The notes under the pieces: generated by a model | Seen by the model: the letters and a program-made list of their open reading frames with translations, nothing else | Databases searched by the model: none | Told to the model about the DNA's origin: nothing | Part shown: piece after piece, positions 9,647 through 17,800 of the stretch | Numbering within the stretch: the stretch's first letter is position 1 | Layout: each line of letters begins with the position of its first letter | Position numbers and translations under genes: made by a program | Assembly: GCA_002292215.1 (NCBI GenBank) | Contig: DBBN01000065.1 | Coordinates: 1-47,707, forward strand | Length of the DNA: 47,707 nt | Direction: 5' to 3' | Source: Glaciecola sp. UBA983 | GTDB taxonomy: Bacteria > Pseudomonadota > Gammaproteobacteria > Enterobacterales > Alteromonadaceae

Positions 9647-10477
9647 TTATAAATCGTCTAGCAACCCTTCAAACTCTTCAAAATTTTCCATTTCTTCAGC
9701 TTGTTCCTCTGGTGTTTTTTCGACTTTACCATTTTTAACTTTAAACTCTAAACGTTGAAAATAAGCCGTCTTAACAAACACATATGGATCTAGCGAACTG
9801 TTTAAGGTGCTATCCTGTGACAGTAGTCTTGCTCGGCCTTCTATCACCCCAACCACTGCACTAAAGAGGGTAAAGTTACTATTTAGTATATTCATCGGGA
9901 ACATCATGTTATCTACCACATCTCCGGTAGTTGAACGAATATCAGTAGGACCTCGTGCTGGTATCATTAAATAGGGTCCAGTTTCTACGCCCCACACCCC
10001 TAATACTTCACCAAAGGATTCTTTTTCTTTATTTAGATCCATCGACGATGCAACATCAAATACGCCGACAACACCTACAGTAGTGTTAATCAAAAAACGT
10101 GCAAGACTAACCATCGAGCCATCAATTTCACCTTGTAATAAATTATTCAAAAAATTAGCCGGTTCAGCTAAGTTATTAGAAAAATTAACCAGACCGGTGC
10201 GCACAGGTTGTGGCATCACAGCGACGTAACCTTGAGTGACGGGCTTGAGTAAGTATTTATCCAAGATATCATAGTTAAAGTCCCACATGGTGCGGTTAAA
10301 ACCTTCAAATGGGTCGCGTGCATCGCCAATATTCGCATCTTCAGAACTATCATGTTGAGGATCTGCCTGAATCATAGCCGCTGAGTTGGCTTGTGACTGT
10401 GCTTGTTGCTCAGATTTATTCGCCGCGCAACCGCTCGTCAATCCGACTAATAATACAACTAGTATTAGGTGCTTCAA
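9647..10477 (-). CDS. mlaA: Outer-membrane lipid asymmetry lipoprotein MlaA (VacJ)
   Basis: Outer-membrane lipoprotein that removes phospholipids from the outer leaflet and passes them to MlaC. The 276 residues begin with a lipoprotein signal peptide whose lipobox is LTSGC (Cys17). The VacJ domain follows with DPFEGFNRTMWDFNYDILDKY near residue 55 and GPYLMIPARGPTDIRS in the second half. The acidic C-terminal tail is common in this family. The start codon is a TTG at 10477, overlapping the ccmI stop (TTGA). An in-frame stop lies two codons upstream and no ATG occurs before the lipobox, so TTG is nearly forced; AAGGA lies 9 bases before it. It is the last gene of the ccm operon rather than part of an mla cluster. 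Confidence 0.93.
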   Translation of the reverse strand: MKHLILVVLLVGLTSGCAANKSEQQAQSQANSAAMIQADPQHDSSEDANIGDARDPFEGFNRTMWDFNYDILDKYLLKPVTQGYVAVMPQPVRTGLVNFSNNLAEPANFLNNLLQGEIDGSMVSLARFLINTTVGVVGVFDVASSMDLNKEKESFGEVLGVWGVETGPYLMIPARGPTDIRSTTGDVVDNMMFPMNILNSNFTLFSAVVGVIEGRARLLSQDSTLNSSLDPYVFVKTAYFQRLEFKVKNGKVEKTPEEQAEEMENFEEFEGLLDDL

Positions 10478-11733
10478 TTCTTTATTTCCTTGTTAATAAT
10501 AATGGATACTGGGATAACGGCATCAGCTACCTTAGTTAAGGTAATACTGCCTTCCAATTCACCAACACTTGTTTGCACATTTTCATCGAACGATAAGCGT
10601 GCTGTTAATGTCACTTCAGTTAAATCATTTAACGAATATGTCGCCATCATCGCATCGCTATTCGTTAACGTTACTGTGGTAGGTAATGCCCCTAAATTCA
10701 GTTTTTTAACCGCTGCAGGTAAAGGATTGTCACTCGCTCCGTCTTTTGCAAACACAAATAAATACGTCGGCTGTAAGCGATTGGATTGTGCTAAGCGGGT
10801 ATTAATGTCTTTATCCGCACTGATAGTGATACTAAACCCAGTCGCCAATTTTGATTGACCTTTGAGTTCATCTATCCGTGACTGAATTTGTACTATCGCA
10901 GGGTTATTAGGCGGTAATAACTCCTTAATTTGCATAAAATACTGTTCGGATGTGGCTAAGTCGCCCAATTGCCCCGCTGTCATACTCAACATTAGTGCGG
11001 CTTGATTATTATCAGGCTCTAACACTAATAAACGACGCAACACCACTACCGCTTTTTTTAAGAATTCAACTTGATTAGGCATCATTAATGCTTGGGCGTA
11101 ACTGCTTAAGGTTTCCGCATTGTTTGGTGCTATCAATAACGATTTATCAAACGCTTGATAGGCTTGTTCAAATTGATTTAATGCCCCATACAAACGCCCT
11201 AATAACATCCAACCCGTTGCATCTTCAGCATTATGTGCAATACGAGAACGAATCGCTAACGTAAACGATTGCACGTCTTCTAACGTGACATCTTCGGAAG
11301 GATTAACAATGATCTTGTCCGTTAAGCGCTGCATATCTGCTTGAGCTTGATACAAACCGCTAACTCCAGATACTTGATTAACGTGCCAATACATAACGCC
11401 TGAAGCAAGTAACAACACAACTAGGAGTGCACTGGCGATTTTACTAGTGTGACTGTTATTAACCGAATCTACAACAATAGTATCTGACTCAGGGCGAGTT
11501 TCATCTAGCAATGCAATTTTTAAATCTTTTTGTGCTTGAGTGCGATGCTTATCAGAGATAATCCCTTGTGCAAATTCCTCATCCAGTTCAACTAAACGTT
11601 GTTTGATTAAGCGGGTGTTTGATAAGGTAAAGGCTTGCGTATGAGCTGCATAATTACGTTTAAAAACCGGATAAAAAATAAAGCCTAACGCCAACATCGC
11701 CAACCCAACAGCAAGTATATAAAAGGTAATCAT
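10474..11733 (-). CDS. ccmI: Cytochrome c maturation protein CcmI (TPR, apocytochrome chaperone)
   Basis: Inner-membrane component that binds the C-terminus of apocytochrome c and hands it to the CcmF/CcmH heme ligation complex. The 419 residues start with a membrane helix (ITFYILAVGLAMLALGFIFY), followed by a cytoplasmic coiled coil. A second membrane helix is near residue 100 (SALLVVLLLASGVMYW). A periplasmic TPR region spans roughly residues 150-280 (for example GWMLLGRLYGALNQFEQAYQAF), and a beta-rich C-terminal domain follows. The ATG overlaps the ccmH stop (ATGA). In E. coli this function is fused to CcmH; here the two are separate genes, as in many other Gammaproteobacteria. The stop codon overlaps the TTG start of mlaA. 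Confidence 0.92.
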   Translation of the reverse strand: MITFYILAVGLAMLALGFIFYPVFKRNYAAHTQAFTLSNTRLIKQRLVELDEEFAQGIISDKHRTQAQKDLKIALLDETRPESDTIVVDSVNNSHTSKIASALLVVLLLASGVMYWHVNQVSGVSGLYQAQADMQRLTDKIIVNPSEDVTLEDVQSFTLAIRSRIAHNAEDATGWMLLGRLYGALNQFEQAYQAFDKSLLIAPNNAETLSSYAQALMMPNQVEFLKKAVVVLRRLLVLEPDNNQAALMLSMTAGQLGDLATSEQYFMQIKELLPPNNPAIVQIQSRIDELKGQSKLATGFSITISADKDINTRLAQSNRLQPTYLFVFAKDGASDNPLPAAVKKLNLGALPTTVTLTNSDAMMATYSLNDLTEVTLTARLSFDENVQTSVGELEGSITLTKVADAVIPVSIIINKEIKN

Positions 11734-12218
11734 TTATCTTTCTCCAGCATTTCATCAGCTTTGGCGAGTAAATCAGCTTCAACTTGCTCATCAGTGTGGC
11801 TTATTTCAGGACGACGTTTAAATAATATCCAACCGCCAATAAGCAGTACCGAAAACGGTAAAATCCACAACCAAATTGTCGAGTTATTAACTGGAGGTTG
11901 ATAATAAACAAAATCGCCATAGCGCTGTTTCATAAAATCAATGACTTGGTCATGATCATTACCCTGAGATAGCAACTGATACACTTTGCGGCGCATATCA
12001 TGAGCTATCATGGCATCTGAATCGGCAATATTTTGATTTTGACACATTGGGCAGCGTAGCTCTTTGGTCAGGCGTTTAAAATCTTGACGTTGTTGTTCTG
12101 AAGCAAATGCATAGTTTTCTTGAGTTGCCTGCACATCGTGACTGAACAATAATCCAGATAATGTCAATAAGCTCCACATGCTTACTATAATAAATAATGA
12201 ACGAGTGAGATGATTCAC
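11730..12218 (-). CDS. ccmH: Cytochrome c maturation thiol-disulfide protein CcmH
   Basis: Periplasmic, membrane-anchored thioredox protein that keeps the CXXC heme-binding motif of apocytochrome c reduced for heme attachment. The 162 residues contain an N-terminal signal or anchor, the active-site motif LRCPMCQNQ with Cys56 and Cys59, and a C-terminal membrane helix (TIWLWILPFSVLLIGGWILF). This is the short form, lacking the TPR region that is fused on in E. coli. ATGA overlaps join it to ccmG upstream and ccmI downstream. Confidence 0.94.
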   Translation of the reverse strand: MNHLTRSLFIIVSMWSLLTLSGLLFSHDVQATQENYAFASEQQRQDFKRLTKELRCPMCQNQNIADSDAMIAHDMRRKVYQLLSQGNDHDQVIDFMKQRYGDFVYYQPPVNNSTIWLWILPFSVLLIGGWILFKRRPEISHTDEQVEADLLAKADEMLEKDK

Positions 12219-12826
12219 GGTTGCCCCTCAGTTTGTCTCGGTGTGAATTGCAACGACTGTTGCGCCATCAATTCGTTGTATAAAGGGGCAAATTTACTGT
12301 CCCACACACGCGGGTTTAGATCGCCAATGTGATGTACTCGGATTACCCCTTGTTGGTCAATTAACAACGTTTCAGGCGCTCCGGTAACCCCTAAATCCAA
12401 AGAGGTATCGCGGTATACATCAAAAATATTAAATGCAAACGGGTTACCTAATTGATTCGTGGTTTCAATGACTTCTTGTTGTACGCGCGCCAGCGTTTTA
12501 GTACCAAAGTCAGGATCCAGATCTTGATCATAATACAATCCAACAAAGCGAACACCTTGTTGACTTAACTCTGTTAAATAAGGTAGCTCGACCGCGCAAG
12601 TTACACACCACACGCCCCAAATATTTAATAAGGTAACCTGGTCCGTAAAAACATCATTAGTGTAAATCACACTCGGCTCCATCAAATCAGGCAAACTAAA
12701 CGTCGGCATAGGCTTAGCTAGTGCCTGAGACTCTCGTTCACGCGGATCAGAAAACAACCCTTGATACAAAAAGAACACTAATGCGGTAAATGCGACTAAT
12801 GGCACAACAAAACGCGTATTTATCAT
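12215..12826 (-). CDS. ccmG: Periplasmic thiol:disulfide oxidoreductase CcmG (DsbE)
   Basis: Thioredoxin-fold protein anchored in the inner membrane that supplies reductant to CcmH and apocytochrome c. The 203 residues have one N-terminal membrane helix (VVPLVAFTALVFFLYQGLF). The thioredoxin domain carries the active site WCVTC (Cys74, Cys77), and the cis-proline region follows at VTGAPETLLID. The usual residues around this active site in the family are WCxxC with Pro in the middle; here they are Val-Thr. ATGA overlaps link it to ccmF upstream and ccmH downstream. Confidence 0.94.
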   Translation of the reverse strand: MINTRFVVPLVAFTALVFFLYQGLFSDPRERESQALAKPMPTFSLPDLMEPSVIYTNDVFTDQVTLLNIWGVWCVTCAVELPYLTELSQQGVRFVGLYYDQDLDPDFGTKTLARVQQEVIETTNQLGNPFAFNIFDVYRDTSLDLGVTGAPETLLIDQQGVIRVHHIGDLNPRVWDSKFAPLYNELMAQQSLQFTPRQTEGQP

Positions 12827-14793
12827 GCGGTTTGGATCCCTAATTTAGCGAGTTTTTTCATTCTATAACGCTTGTCGAACATAGAGCACACGCCACCTAA
12901 TGCCATAATTCCGGCACCTAACCAGATCCATATCACAAATGGTTTGTAATATACTCTAACAGCCCACGCCCCATTGTCTAATGGTTCGCCCAAAGCAATG
13001 AACAAATCACGGATCAGTGTGGTATGAATACCTGCTTCGGTCATCGACATACCTTTAACAGAGTAAAAACGTTTTTCCGGTTCTAAATGCACCACAAAAT
13101 CGCCCTCTTGATACACATCAAAAATACCACGATCAGCGGTGTAATTAGGCCCTTGTATAGCTTTTACTTCTGAAAATTTTATAGTGTATCCCGCAATTTC
13201 AACTTCATCACCGAAGTTCATCCGCACATCACGCTCTAGTTCAAAATTACTCACTAACGTAATACCAATCAATGCGACAGCAAAACCGACATGCCCTAAG
13301 ATCATGCCCCAGTGACTAGGTTTGAGTTTGCGTATTTTAGTGGCAATAGCGAATTCATCAGGCATCGCATCAACACGTTGCGCGACTTCTTGAATCGTTG
13401 AGACCAAAATCCATACGGCACAAATCATCCCTAACGTCGCGACGTAGGTGGCGGTCGTAGCAAAGCTATTTACAATCAACAAGGCTGCACTTATACCAAT
13501 ACCTAAGGCAATTAAGATTTGATTAGTCAGCGCGCCTAGGGGTTGTTGCTTCCAGCGACTTAGCGGACCGATAGTCATAAATACGACAAACGGCACAATC
13601 AGCCACGTAAACATTTGATTAAAAAACGGCGCGCCAATTGAGATACTGCCAAGACCTAGTTCTTTGTGAACCAATGGAAACAAGGTGCCTAATAACACTA
13701 CCACTGTAGCAGCACATAGCAGAACATTGTTACCCATCAACATGACTTCACGAGAGGCAAGCGAGTAATAAGAACGAGTTTTTAATTGTGGCGCACGCAC
13801 AGCATACAGCACTAAGGAGCCACCGATCACAATCACCAGTAACCCTAAAATAAAGAGTCCTCGTGAAGGATCGGACGCAAATGAATGGACTGAGACCAGT
13901 ACCCCAGAGCGTACCAAAAATGTCCCTAACAAACTCAAGGAGAATGCCGATATGGCCAACAATACTGTCCACGACTTAAAGACTTTTCGTTTTTCAGTGA
14001 CCGCTAAGCTATGCATTAAAGCCGTACCGACTAGCCAAGGCATAAATGACGCATTTTCGACCGGATCCCAAAACCACCAGCCACCCCAACCAAGTTCGTA
14101 ATAAGCCCACCAACTGCCTAATGCAATGCCAACAGTTAAAAATGCCCAAGCGGCAATTGTCCATGGACGAGACCAGCGAGCCCAAGTTGAATCTAATTGA
14201 CCAGAGATCAGCGCCGCAATAGCAAAGGCAAATGCAACAGAGAAGCCAACATAGCCCATGTACAACATAGGCGGGTGAATAATCATGCCAAAATCTTGTA
14301 ACAACGGATTAAGATCTGCGCCATCTACTGGATAAAACGGTAATAAACTCTCAAATGGATTAGAGGTGAGCAGCATAAATAAATAAAAACCAATCGACAC
14401 CATGCCCAGCACTGCCAGCACACGTGCGACCATGACTTCAGGGATCCCTTTGCTAAATATAGCAACAGCGACTGTCCATACAGAAAATATCAATACCCAC
14501 AATAAAAATGAGCCTTCATGCCCACCCCACACTGCCGTTATTTTGTAGTACCAAGGCAATAAACTATTAGAGTGATTAGCCACATAAGAAACAGAAAAAT
14601 CATCCGCTAAAAAGCGATTAGTCAGACAAATATAAGCAATCAATGTAAACGTAAACAAGCCAATGGCTAACGGTTTAGCAGAGGAAATCATCATTTTATG
14701 GTTAGTTTGCGCCCCCCACATTGGATAAATCGCTAACAACACCGATAGCAGTAGAGCAATGACAATAGAAAAGTTACCAATTTCAGCGATCAT
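12823..14793 (-). CDS. ccmF: Heme lyase subunit CcmF
   Basis: Large polytopic inner-membrane protein that receives heme from holo-CcmE and ligates it to apocytochrome c together with CcmH and CcmI. The 656 residues match the family (about 650). Many membrane helices are visible, with the tryptophan-rich periplasmic heme-handling motif GWGGWWFWDPVENASFMPWL near residue 236 and the conserved GGHEGSFLLW near residue 90. A large periplasmic loop precedes the last helix. ATG at 14793 follows a 33-base gap from ccmE, the only non-overlapping junction in the operon; its ribosome site is weak. Confidence 0.96.
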   Translation of the reverse strand: MIAEIGNFSIVIALLLSVLLAIYPMWGAQTNHKMMISSAKPLAIGLFTFTLIAYICLTNRFLADDFSVSYVANHSNSLLPWYYKITAVWGGHEGSFLLWVLIFSVWTVAVAIFSKGIPEVMVARVLAVLGMVSIGFYLFMLLTSNPFESLLPFYPVDGADLNPLLQDFGMIIHPPMLYMGYVGFSVAFAFAIAALISGQLDSTWARWSRPWTIAAWAFLTVGIALGSWWAYYELGWGGWWFWDPVENASFMPWLVGTALMHSLAVTEKRKVFKSWTVLLAISAFSLSLLGTFLVRSGVLVSVHSFASDPSRGLFILGLLVIVIGGSLVLYAVRAPQLKTRSYYSLASREVMLMGNNVLLCAATVVVLLGTLFPLVHKELGLGSISIGAPFFNQMFTWLIVPFVVFMTIGPLSRWKQQPLGALTNQILIALGIGISAALLIVNSFATTATYVATLGMICAVWILVSTIQEVAQRVDAMPDEFAIATKIRKLKPSHWGMILGHVGFAVALIGITLVSNFELERDVRMNFGDEVEIAGYTIKFSEVKAIQGPNYTADRGIFDVYQEGDFVVHLEPEKRFYSVKGMSMTEAGIHTTLIRDLFIALGEPLDNGAWAVRVYYKPFVIWIWLGAGIMALGGVCSMFDKRYRMKKLAKLGIQTA

Positions 14794-14826
14794 GATAATA
14801 AGGTCTCAATACAATTCAAAAGTTAA

Positions 14827-15318
14827 TTAATAGCTAGGCGCAGCCTTCGTGATCGCAGCATCCGCTGGTTTGACATGCTTAATGCCTTTTAATTTCTCAG
14901 CCAATTCAGGCGGCATGTATTCTTCATCATGCTTTGCTAAGACCTCTTCGGCCACAATCAAATTACCTTCTTGCAACACACCCGTCGCCACTATTCCCTG
15001 ACCTTCACGAAATAAGTCAGGTAAAATCCCCGTGTACGACACCGTCACAATAGGACCTATATCCACTAAATCGAATTCAACGGCTAAGGTTTCTTGATTA
15101 CGTTGGACTGACCCTTCGACGACCATACCACCAATACGCAGACGTTGGCCGACTTGTGGTTTAACCGCGGCTTTACCTTTCCCGTCAATGATTTCACTTG
15201 GGGTATAAAACAAATCTATATTGTCGTTTAGGGCAAACAACATCAAAGAAATTGCGCCTGCTACCATTCCACCAATCACCCCGACGGTGATCAAACGCTG
15301 TTTACGTCTAGGATTCAT
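14827..15318 (-). CDS. ccmE: Periplasmic heme chaperone CcmE
   Basis: Binds heme covalently and ferries it from CcmC to CcmF. The 163 residues begin with an N-terminal membrane anchor (residues about 9-31) followed by an OB-fold domain. The heme-binding motif HDEEYMP carries His130 (covalent attachment) and Tyr134, matching the His-x3-Tyr form rather than the Cys variant. ATGA overlap with ccmD upstream. Confidence 0.96.
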   Translation of the reverse strand: MNPRRKQRLITVGVIGGMVAGAISLMLFALNDNIDLFYTPSEIIDGKGKAAVKPQVGQRLRIGGMVVEGSVQRNQETLAVEFDLVDIGPIVTVSYTGILPDLFREGQGIVATGVLQEGNLIVAEEVLAKHDEEYMPPELAEKLKGIKHVKPADAAITKAAPSY

Positions 15319-15518
15319 GCTTTTGATTGCTCCTTAGCTTGTTGGATCCGTGCTTTACGTGCAGCTTGTGCACGGACTTCAGTAATTAATTTACGCTTGT
15401 CGAGTTTGATATAAATAATAAAAGCGACGACAACTAACAGCGATACTCCATATGACAACCATACAAAAAAACCGTATCCGCCCATCTCTAAAAATGCTGA
15501 AAACGAATCAAAATGCAT
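15315..15518 (-). CDS. ccmD: Heme exporter protein CcmD
   Basis: Small single-helix protein that helps release holo-CcmE from the CcmABC complex. It has 67 residues: [20 protein letters not shown], one membrane helix, then a basic, Lys/Arg/Gln/Ala-rich cytoplasmic tail. I set the start at ATG 15518, where the protein begins with the typical CcmD N-terminus and overlaps the ccmC stop by one base (TAATG). A longer frame starting upstream lies inside ccmC and is not real. Confidence 0.9.
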   Translation of the reverse strand: MHFDSFSAFLEMGGYGFFVWLSYGVSLLVVVAFIIYIKLDKRKLITEVRAQAARKARIQQAKEQSKA

Positions 15519-16264
15519 TAGCGGTTCTCCGTTTTTTGCAGTAATGCGATCACCCAAGGACGATGTAACTCTCGGCGCAAAATTTGATTTTTCAAATTCA
15601 TCATGACCAAAGTACCGATTAAACCAACCATACCAGCTATAGAAATTAATAACGGCCATAACATTGATGGTGCAATCGAAGGTTTACCAAATTTGGTGAT
15701 AGTCGCACCTTGATGTAGGGTATTCCACCACTCCACCGAATAATGAATAATCGGAATATTAATGACGCCAACCAAAGCCATGATCGCAGCCGATTTACCG
15801 GCTTGAGTTTTGTCACTAAACGCGCCATATAAAGCCAATACGCCCAAATATAAGAAAAACAAAATAAGCTGAGCCGTTAAGCGGGCATCCCATATCCACC
15901 AGGTTCCCCACATAGGTTTACCCCATGCAGCACCCGTAAATAGAGAGATAAAAGTTAAAATCGCGCCTACCGGTGCAATCGCAATCATGCTCATGTAGGC
16001 GGTTTTCCATTGCCACACTAGCCCTACAAATCCAGCGATAGCCATTGCCACATAAGTACTCATAGACAAAATCGCTGACGGTACATGGATGTAAATAATT
16101 CGAAAAGAGTCACCCTGTTGATAATCGGACGGCGCGAACGCTAACCCCCAAATAAATCCAACAAGTAAGCCCACCACCGCAGTGACGAAAAAATAAGGTA
16201 GTAACGTGTTGCATAACGCATAAGCACGTTCTGTTTTAGCGTAAGGATGTAACCAATTAAACAT
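15518..16264 (-). CDS. ccmC: Heme exporter protein CcmC
   Basis: Inner-membrane heme-handling protein that loads heme onto CcmE. The 248 residues have six predicted membrane helices and the tryptophan-rich motif WGTWWIWDARLTAQL near residue 124, with conserved histidines in adjacent periplasmic loops (YIHVPSA, IHYSVEWWNTLHQ). Start and stop codons overlap those of ccmB and ccmD by one base each (TAATG). Confidence 0.96.
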   Translation of the reverse strand: MFNWLHPYAKTERAYALCNTLLPYFFVTAVVGLLVGFIWGLAFAPSDYQQGDSFRIIYIHVPSAILSMSTYVAMAIAGFVGLVWQWKTAYMSMIAIAPVGAILTFISLFTGAAWGKPMWGTWWIWDARLTAQLILFFLYLGVLALYGAFSDKTQAGKSAAIMALVGVINIPIIHYSVEWWNTLHQGATITKFGKPSIAPSMLWPLLISIAGMVGLIGTLVMMNLKNQILRRELHRPWVIALLQKTENR

Positions 16265-16938
16265 TAATGATGACTCACTCTGATAGCGTAACTAATTGCA
16301 AAAGGGGTAATAGCAACCGCAAAACATAGCATTGCGCCGATAATAGCAAGTTGTGGGGCATAGTTTAATCCCATCGCTGCGCTATCAACAGCAGATGTAG
16401 CAAATATCAGTAAAGGAATAAATACAGGTATCAATAACAACGATAATAACACCCCACCTCGTTGCAACCCAACCGTTAATGCAACAGCAATCGCGCCAAT
16501 TAAGGATAATAACGGTGTACCTAGCGCTAACGTCTGAATTAACGCCCAGTACATGGCTGGCGTTAAATTTAAAAACAAAGCTAATAACGGCGAGATCAGC
16601 AACAAGGGTAAAAACGAACCACACCAATGCACAAATACTTTGGCAAACATGGCCCATGATAATGACACATGCGCTAATTGCAGTTGTTCTAAACTGCCGT
16701 CATTAAAGTCATCACGAAACAGCTTATCCATGCCGAGTAATGCAGATAATATTGCCGCAACCCAAATCACACCTGGGCCCACTTTTTGTAACGTTTCAGG
16801 ACCTGGACCTATGCCCAAAGGAAATAACGTAATAACCATGACAAAAAATAACAGCGGCTGCAATAGTTCTGATTTTTGCCGATAAGCGAGGACTAAATCG
16901 CGCTTGATGATACTCGTTAATGGGTTAACCGATTTCAT
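16264..16938 (-). CDS. ccmB: Heme exporter permease CcmB
   Basis: Membrane subunit of the CcmAB ABC transporter, which uses ATP to release holo-CcmE from CcmC. The 224 residues are strongly hydrophobic with about six membrane helices; the conserved N-terminal cytoplasmic stretch IIKRDLVLAYRQKSELLQPL precedes the first helix. ATGA overlap with ccmA upstream and TAATG with ccmC downstream. Confidence 0.94.
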   Translation of the reverse strand: MKSVNPLTSIIKRDLVLAYRQKSELLQPLLFFVMVITLFPLGIGPGPETLQKVGPGVIWVAAILSALLGMDKLFRDDFNDGSLEQLQLAHVSLSWAMFAKVFVHWCGSFLPLLLISPLLALFLNLTPAMYWALIQTLALGTPLLSLIGAIAVALTVGLQRGGVLLSLLLIPVFIPLLIFATSAVDSAAMGLNYAPQLAIIGAMLCFAVAITPFAISYAIRVSHH

Positions 16939-17615
16939 AAACGATACTCTAAAGCAACCGTCTTAACCGGTAAGCGACTTTGTAATGCTTGATGTGACGT
17001 CATCAAGACAGCTCCACCTTGAGACACAAAATCATCTACTAACCCTTGGATGAATGTCACACCGGCAATATCCAAAGAGGTAAAAGGTTCATCTAAGATC
17101 CACACATTAGCACGTAATAACTGAGTCCGAGCCAATGACACGCGTCGTTGTTGTCCAGCGGATAATTGCCCACTAGGCACATCCTCAAGTCCGACTAAAT
17201 TAAAGCGCGCTAATAACGCATATAACTGTTCTTGACTGGTAGCGATACCATGTATACTCGCCCAATAAGCAAGGTTTTCCACACTCGATAAGTATTTATT
17301 TAGGCCTAATTTATGCCCTAAATATAACAGTGGATAATCGACAGTATTCGGTTGCTGATCGGCTGCATGAAGTGTGTTGGTGACAGTCACAACACCACAA
17401 TCGGGCTCAGACAACCCCACCAATAGTCGCAACAAACTGGTTTTACCGGCACCATTTGGACCAGTTAAGTGAAACAGCTCACCCGCATAAACTTGCAATG
17501 AAAAAGACTCAAATAAGGTACGGTCTTGCTTGATGCAAGATAGATCTTCGGCTTTAAGCCGCAATATATCCCTGTAATCATTAGTTACACACGCTGTCCT
17601 AGTCTCACCAATCAC
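16935..17615 (-). CDS. ccmA: Heme exporter ATP-binding protein CcmA
   Basis: ATPase of the CcmAB transporter and first gene of the ccm operon. In 226 residues it shows Walker A GPNGAGKT (residues 52-59), the ABC signature variant LSAGQQRR (151-158) and Walker B WILDEP (172-177) with the switch histidine in TSHQ. The start is GTG at 17615, with GGAAAAA about 7 bases upstream. The first 20 residues are longer than usual for CcmA, so a later alternative start such as the TTG before RLKAEDL cannot be excluded. The gap to the divergent fliK-like gene is 185 bases; no consensus FNR site was seen in it. Confidence 0.93.
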   Translation of the reverse strand: MIGETRTACVTNDYRDILRLKAEDLSCIKQDRTLFESFSLQVYAGELFHLTGPNGAGKTSLLRLLVGLSEPDCGVVTVTNTLHAADQQPNTVDYPLLYLGHKLGLNKYLSSVENLAYWASIHGIATSQEQLYALLARFNLVGLEDVPSGQLSAGQQRRVSLARTQLLRANVWILDEPFTSLDIAGVTFIQGLVDDFVSQGGAVLMTSHQALQSRLPVKTVALEYRL

Positions 17616-17800
17616 TGTCTTTTTCCACTAATTTAAACCTGTTTATCATACCATAATCAAAGACTTAAGCAGTATTTTTTCCCTAACATTTAGTAGTAGT
17701 TTTGTGCTGCTATTGGACTAGATTATTGTTTCATCGTTTTTCGTCCATAAACCTTAACATATCCCTATACAGAGTTATTCTTTTGCGCCGATAACACAAT

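Noticed and set aside
10469..10858. 129-codon open frame antisense to ccmI
   Set aside because: Shadow of ccmI on the other strand, with no start signal and no recognisable protein features.
15519..15659. Longer ccmD frame starting at 15659
   Set aside because: Lies wholly inside the end of ccmC; the typical CcmD N-terminus begins at 15518 with a TAATG junction.
17616..17800. Possible FNR site in the ccmA/fliK-like divergent gap
   Set aside because: A TTGAT half-site is present on the minus strand, but the partner ATCAA half-site does not occur at the required 4-base spacing.
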